This document shows positions 1 to 10,654 of a DNA stretch of 64,000 bases, piece after piece. The stretch's first letter is position 1. Every line of letters begins with the position of its first letter. The stretch lies in NCBI GenBank assembly GCA_951799425.1, contig OX637402.1, forward strand, positions 5,050,001 to 5,114,000, given 5' to 3'. Position numbers and translations under genes: made by a program. The stretch is from Ilex aquifolium (taxonomy: Eukaryota > Streptophyta > Magnoliopsida > Aquifoliales > Aquifoliaceae). The notes under the pieces were generated by a model. It worked only from the letters and a program-made list of their open reading frames with translations, was not told the origin of the DNA and made no database searches.

Positions 1-707
1 CCAAATAGTATTCTGGCTGTGAAGTGTACATACCCAATTGATCTAATGGCTAGAAATGTGACAGCCATCTGATCAACCATTCAAATGGATAGTCAGATTT
101 CAAGCTTCACTAAACGATGTCTTCTGTCTACTACCACTTTGATCTCTTTCCTACGTGGACCAATTCGGATAGAATGGGCTATTTTTGTAGGCTGCTCTTT
201 TGGGCTTTGCTATGTTGATGCCTCAACATTACATTGTGCAGCCTCTGGACATGTCTTGACCCATGGATTGGATTATTTGATTTGACTCATTTTGTTGGGT
301 TCCATTATGGAATTTGGGTCGGATATCCCTTGTGATTTTATTGCTGCACTGTTATTTAAGGAATCTTGCTTCTTGTTTTCTGCATCTAGTCTCTCGGATT
401 GAGAGAAATATATTTAGTATTTGGTACACTTGGTTGTGATGATCTATTCTCTTATGAGATTTGCTTTGTGTATCTTTCAGGATGCGTTTTGAGCTTTGTT
501 GTAATATCTTTGATTTTTGGAAATAAAATTTGTTACCTACCAAAAAAGAAAAAAAGTTACAAACTTATTAAATGGAAAATTCATGACCACCTAAATCAGT
601 GAGTGGCTCTATTCTTTTTTCTTTTTCTTTCTACCTTTTGTTTGAAGCAAGAGTATATTGAATGTTCATTTTGCTTTTCCTGTTTGCTTAACCAATTAAT
701 TTTGCAG
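1..707 (+). other. Presumed intron of the PRMT6-like gene (partial)
   Basis: No PRMT-like coding is visible in any frame here. The first recognisable exon starts at 708, right after a T-rich tract ending in TTTTGCAG, a good 3' splice site. The stretch is therefore read as the 3' part of an intron whose start lies outside the window. Short open frames occur (for example 85-285), but they match nothing I recognise and have no splice or codon support. Confidence 0.6.
300..556 (+). mobile_element. Possible 3' tail of a non-LTR retrotransposon (LINE/SINE)
   Basis: AT-rich sequence ends in AATAAAATTTGTTACCTACC followed by an A-rich tract (541-556). This resembles the 3' ends of plant LINE-type insertions, where a AATAAA-like signal lies just before an oligo-A tail. 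No reverse transcriptase coding and no target-site duplication were identified, so the call rests on the tail alone. Confidence 0.3.
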
Positions 708-960
708 ACATTGATCTACTTTTACGAACCATTAGATGTGGAGCAAGATCAACTTATTGAAGGCTCTGTGACACTATCACAATGTAAAGAAAACCCTCGA
801 TTCATGAACATTCATCTCGAATATGCGTGAGTAACATAACATTACTGTTTTTGAGTCCTTGATTTTTCAACTGCTTTGAAAATGTCTATATCTCCACGTT
901 GATTATTGCTGCTGCAGGTCAGGTGGTCGTTCCTTTGTCAAAGAGTCAGTGATGCGATGA
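708..960 (+). CDS. PRMT6: Protein arginine N-methyltransferase 6-like, C-terminal two exons
   Basis: This is the 3' end of a plant type I protein arginine methyltransferase, which transfers methyl groups from S-adenosylmethionine to arginine side chains, mainly on nuclear proteins. Exon A is 708-826 and exon B 918-960; the 91-bp intron starts GTGAGT and ends GCTGCAG. The split codon (GC + G) restores the frame, and TGA is at 958-960. The protein reads TLIYFYEPLDVEQDQ, then IEGSVTLSQCKENPRFMNIH, and ends GGRSFVKESVMR. This matches from memory the end of the C-terminal beta-barrel and tail of plant PRMT6. The catalytic Rossmann fold and double-E loop lie upstream, outside the window. No frameshift or stop interrupts the exons, so the gene is probably functional. 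It is the only recognisable host gene here. Confidence 0.85.
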
Positions 961-2760
961 TCCTGGTGGGGATTTTTCATTGTAGTTTCATTTGTTAGTC
1001 TTCTTGAAGTGAAGCCTGTGTGACCTTACACAGATCACAGGTGACTATTGCGCACAGTTCTCTGCAAAATCTGCCTCTAAAATCAATTGCGTATAAACAG
1101 CGCTCTGAGAGAGTGAACTCACGGGGTTTCACTGCTTTTATCTCACAAAGCCTCAGAAAGAAAGAGAATTATTTTGCTTAGAGAATTACAAGTAAAACTG
1201 TGTAAAAGATCCTTGAGTGAACCCTGCTGGAATTCTAAGACTGTCTACTGTTTCATACAAGTTTTATCTCTCATATTAGACCTGGTTCTGTCGAGGGAAT
1301 GCTAGATTGTGCCGGGTCATAGTCAGTCTGTCTCAATGATGCTGTTTTAGGTTTAAAAAAATGATTCTGGTAGAATTTTCTATTATATTTAATATTCCCT
1401 CATCAGTTAGAAACTTTATATCAGCTGATCTTCAAAGATTACTAGTTGCATTTAAGCTGGATTTTCTTGGTGCCACTAGGGGGAATAATCCCCAAAACGG
1501 TCCTTTCTTTCTTTCTTAATTTTCTTTTCATGCTCCAGAAGTACATCTAACAATGTTAGAACTGTGGACACTCTTTATAAAAGTCAGTGGTGAAAGTGGT
1601 TTGATATATTTACGGAATTATAATTTTTCTTAATGAGGATGTACCCGGTATTTTAAAATAGTCAATTGATCCTTCTGTGTCGTAAAAGAACATTTCTGAT
1701 TCAGCGGTTACTTTGAAATACACGAGGAATTATTTGCGAATTTCTTGAAAATATTTGAGGGGAAAAGGCAATAGATGCTATTTGGATGATTTTCTATATT
1801 AATTTTACATATTTAAAAACAAAAATAATTTATAAAATTGGAATATGATGAAGTTATGTTTATGCATATGGAGAACAGGAGATGACATGGATTCATTATT
1901 TGGATGTTTGAGCAAAACTGCGGGTGTCTGTTGTTTTTCCAGTAATTCACGTATGAACAGCATGTTAAAGTAACGCGTAAACTCTAGGTTTTGTTTTTGG
2001 GTACTATATATCTCATCTTCATGTGGCTTGAATCACGTTAAAATTTAAAAATCTATACTACTATTGTTGATTTAACGCCAAAATGCAACACAGTTAATTT
2101 ATGATTCATCTTTTTTTTCTTTGAAGTGATAGTGTTTTCCATTTCCTAAAAAAATAGAGAATTGAATGAAATATAGAGCCTTCTGGAAATGTGAACAGAT
2201 TAGCTTGGACCTAAGTAGACACTTCTTGATGTTTTGATAAGGGAACTGAGGTCTTTTGCTAGTCTCGCGTGCATATTGGTGCAATAGAGAACTCAGTAGA
2301 CACGACGGTCACAGATCTTGAATGAAATATATCGATATATACATACTCATATAGAGGTAGAGACCACTCATTATGTGTCATTTGGAAAAATAAGAGCATC
2401 GAAGGTGCCACTTTTTGATATCAGAAAACAAAGTTTGAACATTAGCAACAGTCAATAAAATTATTGTCGTCTCAAACAGCGGAATCATGAGAAGTAACCA
2501 GGCTCCAACCAAAGACGATCTCAAGAACATCTAAAACACGCTCTTAATCTTATATTCCATCATTCCACTTTATTTTTTGCCATCACTTTTAACGCCCAAT
2601 TGGGTTAATTGCTGAAGCTCATCCTGCCACTATCATACTGAAGTTGTAGATTGTCTTAATATTTCATCAGCTACAGGTAAAGCTAGGGTTGTCCATCGCT
2701 GGGCCGGGTTAGACCCGCAAAATTTTTGAGTCGGGTTTGGGTAGTGTAAGTCCAAGTTCT
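961..2760. other. 3' UTR and intergenic flank
   Basis: AT-rich, non-coding sequence follows the PRMT6 stop codon. It should contain the 3' UTR, but no single polyadenylation signal stands out. No transposon protein, terminal repeat or RNA gene was recognised. It separates the host gene from the first retrotransposon fragment at about 2775. Confidence 0.6.
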
Positions 2761-2774
2761 TACCCAAGTGAGTT

Positions 2775-3777
2775 ATCAGGCGGCCATGATCACTTTGTCG
2801 CCGGCTCCTCGATCTGGAGGGCCTCTTCGTTAAAATGAGTGAGGTAGCTCCTCAGGCTTTCATCCTGACCCTGCTTGATGGTGAACAGGTAGGTTACATG
2901 CTTCTGGTGTCGGCGTCCCCCAATGAAGTAGGAGACAAAAGACTTGCTTAACTCCGCAAAGGAGTGGATGGAAGAAGACTTGAGCTTGGCGAATCACTGG
3001 CGTGCGGATCCCTTGAGGGTAGTAGATAAGACTCTACACATAATCTCATCAGGTACGTTGTGGAGTTGCATGAGAGATTTGTATGTTTCGAGATGGTCGA
3101 GGGGATCTTTAGTGCCATCAAAGATCTCAATGGTAGACATCTTGAACTTTGAGGGTAAAGGGTAGTTGACAACATCTGCAACAAACAGGGTATCTGTGCG
3201 CCTTACCATGTAATCCATCGTCTCTGGTGCCTGCTGCTTTGATAGCGTTGAGGGCATCACCGAGCTGGTTTTGTATCTCCCTGATCTTCTCGTCTCATTG
3301 GTTGAGGATGTCCTCCGTTGGGTCATTATAGTGGCTTTCATGATCAGCATACTAGCTATCTCCCTCATCCTCTTGTGTAGGTACATGAGGAATGGGAACA
3401 CGTGAGCTTTCTGCGTGCTGAGGAGCGACTCCCGGGCGAGAGGCGCCCTGGCACTGCCCGGGAGCGCTCTGACGTTGGGCCCCATGGTGGGTGCCCTAGC
3501 GCCCAGAGTGGTGAGGCTGTGGCACCTCTCCAATTGGGGGGAGTACTGCTCCCACAGGCTGAGGGGCAGCGCCTCCCAGGGCGAGCATTAGCTGGATGAT
3601 TTGCTGGTTTTGACTTACCAACAACTGCATGGTCTCTAAGAGTTGTTGCCCAACCACGGGGGTTGCTGTAGTAAATGGTTTCGCTAGTGCAAGCGGAGGC
3701 AGAGGCTCCTCCTGGCGGGCTGGGTTGTTATCCTTTGGTTGTTGACTCATCGACCTCGCCATAGAAAGTAACAGGGT
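2775..3777 (-). pseudogene. Tat-type Ty3/gypsy gag fragment (B1)
   Basis: Reading leftwards from ATG at 3762 (MARSMSQQPKDNNPARQEEP), the sequence encodes the start of a plant Tat-clade Gag. A proline-rich N-terminus is followed, after a frame change, by the capsid core: PSKFKMSTIEIFDGTKDPLD, HLETYKSLMQLHNVPDEIMC, then further left SIHSFAELSKSF and the region matching HQKHVTYLFTIKQG. The reading shifts frame near 3500 and near 2990 and stops making sense at about 2775. Protease, RT and integrase are absent, so only the 5' end of the element survives. PBS and LTR lie just to the right, as expected for a minus-strand element. Gag would form the cytoplasmic virus-like particle; this copy cannot. 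Confidence 0.8.
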
Positions 3778-3797
3778 AGTATAAAACTTAGTCGTTA

Positions 3798-3813
3798 CCC
3801 ACAGACGGCGCCA
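3798..3813 (-). promoter_or_regulatory. Primer-binding site of element B1
   Basis: The minus strand reads TGGCGCCGTCTGTGGG directly inside the LTR edge. This is the usual PBS-region sequence of plant Tat-group elements, where a host tRNA 3' end primes minus-strand DNA. It lies between gag (3762) and the LTR (3817). Confidence 0.7.
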
Positions 3814-3816
3814 AAC

Positions 3817-4021
3817 TGATGATGCACAAAATAGTCTTATGCAAGATCAACAGTCGAGTGTGTGATAAAATATAATTAATGGACAATTAATAGAGCAATC
3901 AATGACAATAATGTAAATATCAGGTTAACACACAGATATATAGTGGTTCAGTTTTGGTGACCTACTCCACTCTAGGAAACGACAACGGTGGCCGGAGGAC
4001 CTTTATTGATAAAGTAAGGTG

Positions 4022-4078
<57 letters not shown>

Positions 4079-4480
4079 AATGGTTAGCTCCATGAGGGAT
4101 ACAATAGCTAGGAGAGAGAAAAACTATGTGTAGGGTGTGTAGAGAGATGTAGAGATAAATCAAGAGGTGTCCTCTCATGTAGAGAGAGCTTACAATTTAT
4201 AGGCATAGAGCCTTGGTTAAGGCAGTGACGTGAGGGCAAAGATACTAATTTTTCGGATAGCTACAAAAGGTAAGTGCCATAAGAGGTTGTCTTGATCTTC
4301 GAGAGTGACTATCTCGATAATTGCTCCCCACATGCTCTAATTATTCTTGAATTCATTGGACCTTGGACTGGGTTTAATTCACGAACTGGGCTTGACCTGC
4401 CTTTTAGCTGATTTGAGCTTACTTGATTTATTGGGTCTGACCCAGTTGAATCTGGGCTCGTCAGACTCTGTTTTGGTGTA
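3817..4480 (-). mobile_element. 5' LTR of Tat-type element B1 (right boundary uncertain)
   Basis: The LTR begins (plus strand) TGATGATGCAC next to the PBS. It carries a minus-strand TATA box (TATAAATT, 4194-4201) followed, in the direction of transcription, by a long GA/CT tract that would lie in the transcribed leader. The outer end may be near 4331 (CTCCCCACA) or nearer the GT-rich tract at 4480. No target duplication could be paired because the other end of the element is missing. Confidence 0.55.
4025..4078. repeat. (GA)n microsatellite, about 27 units
   Basis: An uninterrupted GA dinucleotide run lies inside the B1 LTR, downstream of its TATA box on the minus strand. It would therefore be a CT tract in the transcript leader. 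Confidence 0.95.
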
Positions 4481-4679
4481 TTAGTGTGCATATGTGCCTT
4501 TTTGTGTATTATTGTGTATGTGTGTCTTTTTTGTGTTGTGTATTTTTTGTATATTAGTGTGTGTATTTTTGGTGTATTGAGGGGTATGTGTGTTCTTTTT
4601 GTGTATTTCGTGCACAATGTGTGTTTTTTGGTTTGTCAGTGCGCGTGTGTGTATGTGTGTGTATTTTGGTGTGTTAGTG
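4480..4679. repeat. GT-rich degenerate minisatellite, left part
   Basis: Irregular repeats of GTGTATT, TTGGTGTATTAGTGTG and similar units. The same kind of sequence resumes at 7639, so one tract was probably split by the S0 insertion. Long open frames across it are low-complexity artefacts. Confidence 0.8.
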
Positions 4680-5117
4680 TGTAAGGCCTCATATATTTAT
4701 TTTAATTTATAATACATTATTAAGTATGATAATGAGTTGTTAAATTGTTGATACGAAATGCATTTCAAAATTGATGTGCCAGGAGTATTTGAAATCTTTG
4801 GGAGACTAGACATTTTTGGGGGTAATCACTCTTAAGAGAAATTGAGTAAGAGAAATTCAAAAGGTGCTTGGGTGAAAATAACATAAAAAACGGACATGAG
4901 TATAAAAAAACCTTGGGGAGGTATTTCGGGCCTTAAACGTATTTTTTGACAGAATTCGGGTAGTAAAAATGTGATATTATTTTAGTATTTTGGCCATAAT
5001 ATTTTATCCTGATATTTGATTGACCTGATTTTTATGGCATCAAAAAGAATATTGCGAGCTCAATAAAAATACATTTCTTGAAAATTTTGTGACTCGACCT
5101 CTAACACTGAAAGTCAC

Positions 5118-5256
5118 CTACGTCTGGACAAAAATAGTGCGTCTGCACGCACCTCTGAAACTTTTGGTAGTGATTTGGGTCCATCCACACGGAATATGTG
5201 CGTTCGGACGCGTGGGTTTGTATATGGACAACATTTTTTGTCCGTCTGCGCATGAG
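5118..5256 (+). promoter_or_regulatory. Box cluster upstream of the S0 LTR TATA
   Basis: Within 140 bp there are repeated, partly self-complementary boxes: CGTCTGGAC, GTGCGTCTGCACGCAC (a near-perfect palindrome), GTGCGTTCGGACGCG, and GTCCGTCTGCGCAT. TATAAATA follows at 5313. The arrangement matches box clusters upstream of TATA in several other LTRs of this window. Function is inferred from position only. Confidence 0.55.
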
Positions 5257-5312
5257 TGCCCTGGTGCGACCAGTTTGCGTTCTTTAGCTTCGGTTAGCTC
5301 CGTTTTTGACAC

Positions 5313-5320
5313 TATAAATA
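5313..5320 (+). promoter_or_regulatory. TATA box of S0 LTR
   Basis: CACTATAAATATCC in the promoter position of the LTR, about 57 bp downstream of the last box of the cluster. Confidence 0.6.
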
Positions 5321-5599
5321 TCCTAGGGATGCATTTTAGGTGTTTTACATGCTTTTCAACCATAAGAAACCTGGGAGAGTTGTAGAAGAGTGAAAATGAG
5401 GAAGAAGAAGAGATAGCTAAAATATTGATGTGTCATTATACGCGATTCTTAAAACGTTGTGGGCTTGGAGGGATAGATTAGAAGGTGGAGTTTTTGTGGA
5501 TCAGATATATTCGGTGTATAAATTCTTGCTAATCAATCTACATACATGAGATATTTTTAATATAACTTGTTTCGGTAAGGATAAACTCAATATTCGTGT

Positions 5600-7020
5600 G
5601 CGGAATAGATCGTCCCTCACGATTACGCACATGAGATTAAACACTACCTAAAGGTGGGTGGTAAATAAGTTAATTTCAATTTGATCAGACAAACACCAAA
5701 TTATAACCTATACTATCACAATGACCAATTTCTCAAAATAATTTGTCAATTAAAAAATTTGAGAACCTCTTAACCAAGAACATCCCCTAAAACTCATGAT
5801 GATTAGTATATATCAATTTTATCGATTAACACTCAATCACTCACAGTGATCCCAACCCAAGGCGAAAATCCACTACCAAACCACTACAGATGATATGAAC
5901 ATTCACATAATCAAAACATCAAACACATAGTGCCCGTGTGTGCTACAAATCTCAGTTGTATATAATTAAATAATAAATAACACAAGTTATCTGTTGATGC
6001 GGAAATCCTTCTGGGTTCACCAAAGCCTAATCCACTATTCTACAATCAATCCACAAGTACTCAAGTCTTATACCTCAATTAATATCATGGTTAGACACTC
6101 ATTTCCTTCAATAGATCTTTTCACCGGATACACCCACTGATATCGTGGATAACTTCACTTGAACTCCCCGCTGCACTCAAGAATCTCGGTATACACACCC
6201 TTAAAGTGGGTTTGACACAACCAAATAAATTCTTCTTCTCCAATGTATGATATTGCTTAAGAATCATAAGATGTGTTTTGGCCTTTTGGATTTAGGGATA
6301 TAGGGTTGCTTTTATGATCTCTTAAGGTTTAGAGGAAAGAAAATCAGCTTACAAGAAAGATTTTTGACCGATCTATAGCTTAGGAAGGCTCCCTTTATTT
6401 ATAGGCTCAGAATAGGGTTTGTCTTGAAGACCAAGATAGAACAAATTTTCAAATGTTTGCTCAAGCAGTGGGAGAGCGGTGGGACAGTGGTGGCTGTCGG
6501 AATGCAAAAGGAATTCAAACCAAGGCAGGAGAGCAAGGACAGCTCGAGCCGTCTCAAGACCGCTCGAGCGGCTGAGGGTGACCCAGAGGGCGGTCTCCAC
6601 TGCCCACTTATTAAGCCTTTCACAATTTTATCCCTAAATGTTCAAAAGTCGCTCCAGCAATGGCTAGCAAACATTGGACGGTTCCTACTGGTTTTTAAGC
6701 TAGAAATCAAGCAAAAACTTGTTGCCTTGAGCACTAAAGGATGTTGCTCAAGCGGGGTCTGATTAATGACTCAAGTATATGTTTTTAAAAGACATTTAAG
6801 GTTTAAAAAACTTTTCTTGAAAAACACTTAGGAGTCATTAACAGAAAAATTATCGATTCCACATTTACCTAATCACTCTAAGTATCTTTGTCCTAAGCAA
6901 GAAGGTGCATACAGAGAGTCTCTTGATGTTTCTTGGAGTACAATCTCCTTCCTTCTATTGACGCTTTCGGATCTTCCACGTTAGTATTATGACCATGGAA
7001 TAGGTTGAGATTTATAAAAA
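5600..7020 (-). mobile_element. Unclassified insertion inside S0, probably an LTR-type fragment
   Basis: This block breaks the colinearity of S0 with other Tekay-like LTRs. On the minus strand it has its own promoter-like arrangement: GCTCGAGC and CCGCTCGAGCGG palindromes (6542-6571) upstream of TATAAATA (plus-strand 6396-6403). No protein domain was recognised and the exact ends and target duplication were not found. The short frame 6424-6762 is probably chance. Confidence 0.4.
6542..6571 (-). promoter_or_regulatory. CTCGAG palindrome pair upstream of a minus-strand TATA
   Basis: GCTCGAGC (6542-6549) and the 12-bp palindrome CCGCTCGAGCGG (6560-6571) lie about 140 bp upstream, on the minus strand, of TATAAATA at 6396-6403. 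Looser GCTCAAGC relatives occur at about 6460 and 6750. Confidence 0.5.
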
Positions 7021-7638
7021 TACTTCACGAAATTAGCCAATTATAAATATGATCCTAACAGCTGCTTTTTGAATGATTTTATTCTATTAGGGATTTTCTT
7101 TGCCTGTGTTAAAACTTGAAATCGTTAACCATTACAAGTTTTACTTCAAACATTATATGATATTTTGTTAAATTGAGACTTACCTGTTTTTATTTATTTC
7201 TAAACATTATTTAGGTTTGGGAAAGTGTCTTTACTAAGCTAGTTGTGCTCACCCGTCTCTTTAACATTTTTCAGGTCTTAGTGTTAAAGTCGATACTGGC
7301 ATAAGTGAGCATGTAGATTGAGATGTTGAAGTGGATCATGAAGTGGATCCAGAAATTTAGGCCTAGTGTTGAAGGGCTTTTATTTATACTAGTTTTGTTT
7401 TGATGATTAGGGAAGAAATACTGATTATTCACATTTATTTAGTTAGTTATGAGAATTTGTTCTCTATTGGAAGTTTTGGATGTAAACTTGAGATTCAGTT
7501 TTATGATTTGGGGATTTCTAGTTAGATGATGTTGGATATTTGTAGTTTTGATTTATTAGATGGTTTATTTAGTTATGCTCCAACTATCTTAAAAGTAATT
7601 AGTTAAATCACGTCTATTTATGAATATGGGGCATGACA

Positions 7639-7754
7639 TAATGTGTATTTTGGTGTATTAGTGTATGTTTTTTACTATATCAGTGTGTTTGGGTGTATGT
7701 ATATGTGTTTTTGTGTATTATTTTGTGCGTGTGTTTTGGTTTATTAGTGTGCGT
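7639..7754. repeat. GT-rich degenerate minisatellite, right part
   Basis: GTGTATTTTGGTGTATTAGTG and related units continue the tract interrupted at 4679 by solo LTR S0. An Athila LTR fragment begins immediately afterwards. Confidence 0.8.
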
Positions 7755-8655
7755 TGACTTGATCCGAAATGTGTACACCCAAGTGCAGGCGGTCAAGTTG
7801 TAGTTATAATCCGATGAAGTCCGGAGTCGAATCTACAGGGAACTACTGTTGGTGTTTTGAAGTAAATAGTGACAGAGACCAAATTGACTGGAACCATTGA
7901 GATTTGAAGTTATGATGATTGTAGAGTTTTCTAGACAAAATATAATATTCTCTTAAATGAAAAAGTCACCCTTTAGTTCGAGGATCTAGACATGTAGTCA
8001 ATCATCCGGTTGTTATACTTGTGCTTGACAACTCAACTAACCCCTATGTCAATAGCAAGTTAATTGGAGGATAAAGATGGACTGTGAGAATTAAGAGCAT
8101 GGTTCCGATGTCTTTGTAGAGATTTACAAGAATTGCCAGTGTCGGGACTCAACCCATCTACAAACAAGCAAATAATTCTACAAATCATCCAACCACTGCG
8201 ATAGTATTCCATTCATAGTTAAAGCACAATAATAGTGAAGATTGAAATGTTGTCATGAAGATCTAGCTTGAGTACTTGCAAAGAACCAATGAATCCTCCT
8301 ATGCCAAGAGTTAACTTGTCTTAGAAAGGACTCATGATTGTACAAAGTACCTTAGCTTTGCTAGATGCATTCAATCATTCAATAAGCAATCAAAAGATAA
8401 AACATTAAGCATAAATGAAATGCACAAATATAACTTTCGAATGATTTATACATGTCCACCACCTCTTACTTAGAGTGAATGAGAAACTACTCACTCTTCA
8501 TGGCTTTGAGAAAGTTAGAAAAGTGAGTGATCCTCATCCCTCCAAGTAGAGGAGTTACAAGATAAAATACACAACACAATAAGCCTATCTTCGACGAAGA
8601 ACGAGTGAATCACAACCCACCCTTCAAGGCTACAAGAGAGTTAGAAAGGTGAGAG
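7755..8655 (-). mobile_element. Inverted Athila-type LTR fragment
   Basis: Reverse-complemented, this segment matches the downstream half of the Athila A3 LTRs (roughly 44320-45276): the end CCTGCACTTGGGTGTACACA, the sequence around CTAGCAAAGCTAAGGTACTT, and the ACTACTCACTCTTCATGGCTT segment (seen here on the plus strand). The left edge TGACTTGATCC corresponds to the LTR 3' terminus. The upstream half is missing and the fragment abuts a plus-strand Athila gag at about 8655-8665, a rearrangement breakpoint. GAGTAATCACCCGAACTT occurs on both sides of the join region (about 8652 and 8766). Confidence 0.75.
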
Positions 8656-8659
8656 TAAT

Positions 8660-9385
8660 CACCCGAACTTCCCGGCACTTAAGGAAGTGTATTATGAGCA
8701 ATTCAATGTCTTTAACCAAACTAGACAATCATTCTCCCCACACTCAAACACATACAATCCGGGTTAGAGTAATCACCCGAACTTTAGTTGGAGAAATGAG
8801 GACCCCACTCCTCACGGTTCTAATGCATATTCACCTCCCATGCCTCCTAAGCAAAATCAATACCAAGGTCAAGGGCAAGCGTCTAGCTCTCAATACCCCT
8901 GGTCTAATCCGCAAGGGTATTCACAAAACCTGCCTCCACAAAATTTTTCCCAAGGTCCACCTCCACAAAATTTTGGTCAACAAGGACCATCCAACCCATC
9001 CACATTCCAACCTCCCCATAAGAGGAATTTGGAGGAAGTGGTTTATAATTTCATCCAAAGTCAAACCGCCATCAACAATCAAAATGCTGCAGCTTTTAAT
9101 GACATTCAAACTCAACTCACGAAGTTGACCAATTCCATGGGGACATCACAACAAGAGAAGGGGAAATTATCCGCTCAACCCCAAGAAAACCCTAGAGGTC
9201 AACATGTCATTGAGTCGTTCGAACCTACTAGTGAGAGTTGTGAGCAACTCAAAGCGGTCACCACCCTTCGAAGTGGCAAACAATTTGATAAGACCATTGT
9301 GCCAAAAGTCTCACCCAAGGCCACATTACCATTAGAGAAAGAGACTAAGGATGATTCCGAGGGGGGTGAGGTGAGTGAAAAATAA
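8660..9385 (+). pseudogene. Athila gag C-terminal fragment (A1)
   Basis: The reading frame begins abruptly with LKEV-YYEQFNVFNQ and continues through an in-frame stop (about 8761) to NHPNFSWRNEDP, the conserved end of Athila Gag after the zinc knuckle. A Q/P/G-rich segment follows (PPKQNQYQGQGQASSS, NLPPQNFSQGPPPQ), then KRNLEEVVYNFIQSQ and TTLRSGKQFDKTI, the Gag-protease linker. The capsid part and the CCHC knuckle are lost at the breakpoint with the inverted LTR. The reading stops at 9383-9385 and resumes in the next open segment at 9404. Gag would form the particle around element RNA; this copy cannot. Confidence 0.85.
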
Positions 9386-9403
9386 AAAATTGTTAATGAA
9401 AGT

Positions 9404-10654
9404 GTGAATGCATCCCCCATTTCGGCCCCTTTTCCAAATCGTTTGAAGCCACCCGTCAAGGTGGCTAACTATTCTGACATAATTGAGATGTTCAAGCAGG
9501 TCAAAATCAACATTCCACTCCTCGATGTCATAAAACAAATGCCTTCATGTGCCAAGATCTTGAAGGATTTATGTACCGTGAAGAGGAGGCTAAATGTGAA
9601 CAAGAAGGCATTCCTCACCGAGCAAGTGATCTCAATCTTGAGGACTAACACCCCACCAAAATTCAAGGACCCCGAATGCCCTACTATTGCCATCATAATA
9701 GGGAATTGCCGGGTGGAACAAGCTCTTCTTGATTTGGGGGCAAATGTCAACCTCATACCATACTTGGTGTATCAACAACTCCAACTTGAAGAGTTGAAGC
9801 CAACTCCAATCACTCTTCAGTTGGCAGATCGTAGCATCAGAACACCGAGGGGAGTAGTTGAGGATGTTTTAGTCCAAGTTGATAAATTTTACTTCCTTGT
9901 TGATTTTATTGTGCTTGACACTCACCCGGTTGTAAATCTTAGCTCCCAAATTCTTGTCATACTTGGTAGACATTTTCTCGCCACATCTAATGTTGTGATT
10001 AATTGCAGGAACGGTCTTATGAAGCTTGCATTTGGGAACATGACTATGGACCTCAATGTTTTCAACTTGTCTAAACAACTGGGGGATGATGAAGAGGCAC
10101 ATGAGATCAACCGGATCGACACATTGGTGGAGGATCACTTGGAACTAATGAGCACCTTAAAGTTGAGGGAGGAGGAGAATGTTGATATAGAGGAGGTTGA
10201 TGAGCAAGAGGAGTTGGAGAGCTTGAAAGGGGTGGAGAAATGGACCCCTACATTTGAGAAGCTTCCACATCAAGACAAGAAAATCTTTCCATCAAATGAG
10301 CAAAAATCCATCTTCGAGTTGAAGTCATTACCATCCAACCTCAAGTATGCATACCTCGGGGAAGACAAAACCTTTCCGGTGGTGATTAGCTCAACTTTGG
10401 AGGCGAAGCAAGAAGAGGATCTCTTGGAAGTGTTGAGGAGGCACAAGGGAGCGATTGGTTGGACAATTGCCAACATAAAGGGTATAAGCCCCCTCATTTG
10501 TACACACTGCATCTACCTTGAAGAAGACTCCAAGCCGTCTCGACAACCACAAAGAAGGTTGAATCCAATTATGAAGGATGTGGTGAGAGATGAGGTACTA
10601 AAACTACTTGACGTGAGCATCATTTTTCTAATTGCCGATAGTGAGTGGGTTAGC
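9404..10654 (+). pseudogene. Athila pol, protease and start of RT (A1), cut by a solo LTR
   Basis: Residues 1-90 are the Gag-Pol linker (KVANYSDIIEMFKQVKINIP). The aspartic protease follows, with the Athila-type active site ALLDLGANVNLIP (residues ~108-120) and the flap/core sequence RGVVEDVLVQVDKFYFLVDF, then GRHFLATSNVVINCRN. An acidic spacer leads to the RT N-terminus (HKGAIGWTIANIKGISPLIC, QRRLNPIMKDVVRDEVLKLL). The frame ends inside SEWVS because a solo LTR was inserted at 10655; coding resumes after 12334. The enzyme would process polyprotein and start reverse transcription, but no intact pol remains. Confidence 0.9.

Larger units (their letters stand above)
4680..7638 (+). mobile_element. 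Solo LTR S0, Tekay/chromovirus-like, with nested insertion
   Basis: The sequence starts TGTAAGGCC and ends GGGGCATGACA, the terminal form of Tekay-group LTRs. It is flanked by TAGTG (4675-4679) and TAATG (7639-7643), a 5-bp target duplication with one mismatch. It shows the expected internal order: a cluster of TCTGGAC/TTCGGACG boxes (5118-5256), TATAAATA at 5313-5320, and the late LTR motif GCTCACCC then TTTTTCAGGT (about 7248-7275). No coding or second LTR is attached, so it is a solo LTR left by recombination. Its size of 2,959 bp is inflated by an insertion of roughly 1.4 kb. Confidence 0.75.

Noticed and set aside
85..285. 66-codon frame as a PRMT6 exon or separate gene
   Set aside because: No similarity to the methyltransferase, no usable splice pair, no recognisable motif.
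3972..4178. Frame with a long Ser-Leu run
   Set aside because: It is a translation of the (GA)n microsatellite in the B1 LTR.
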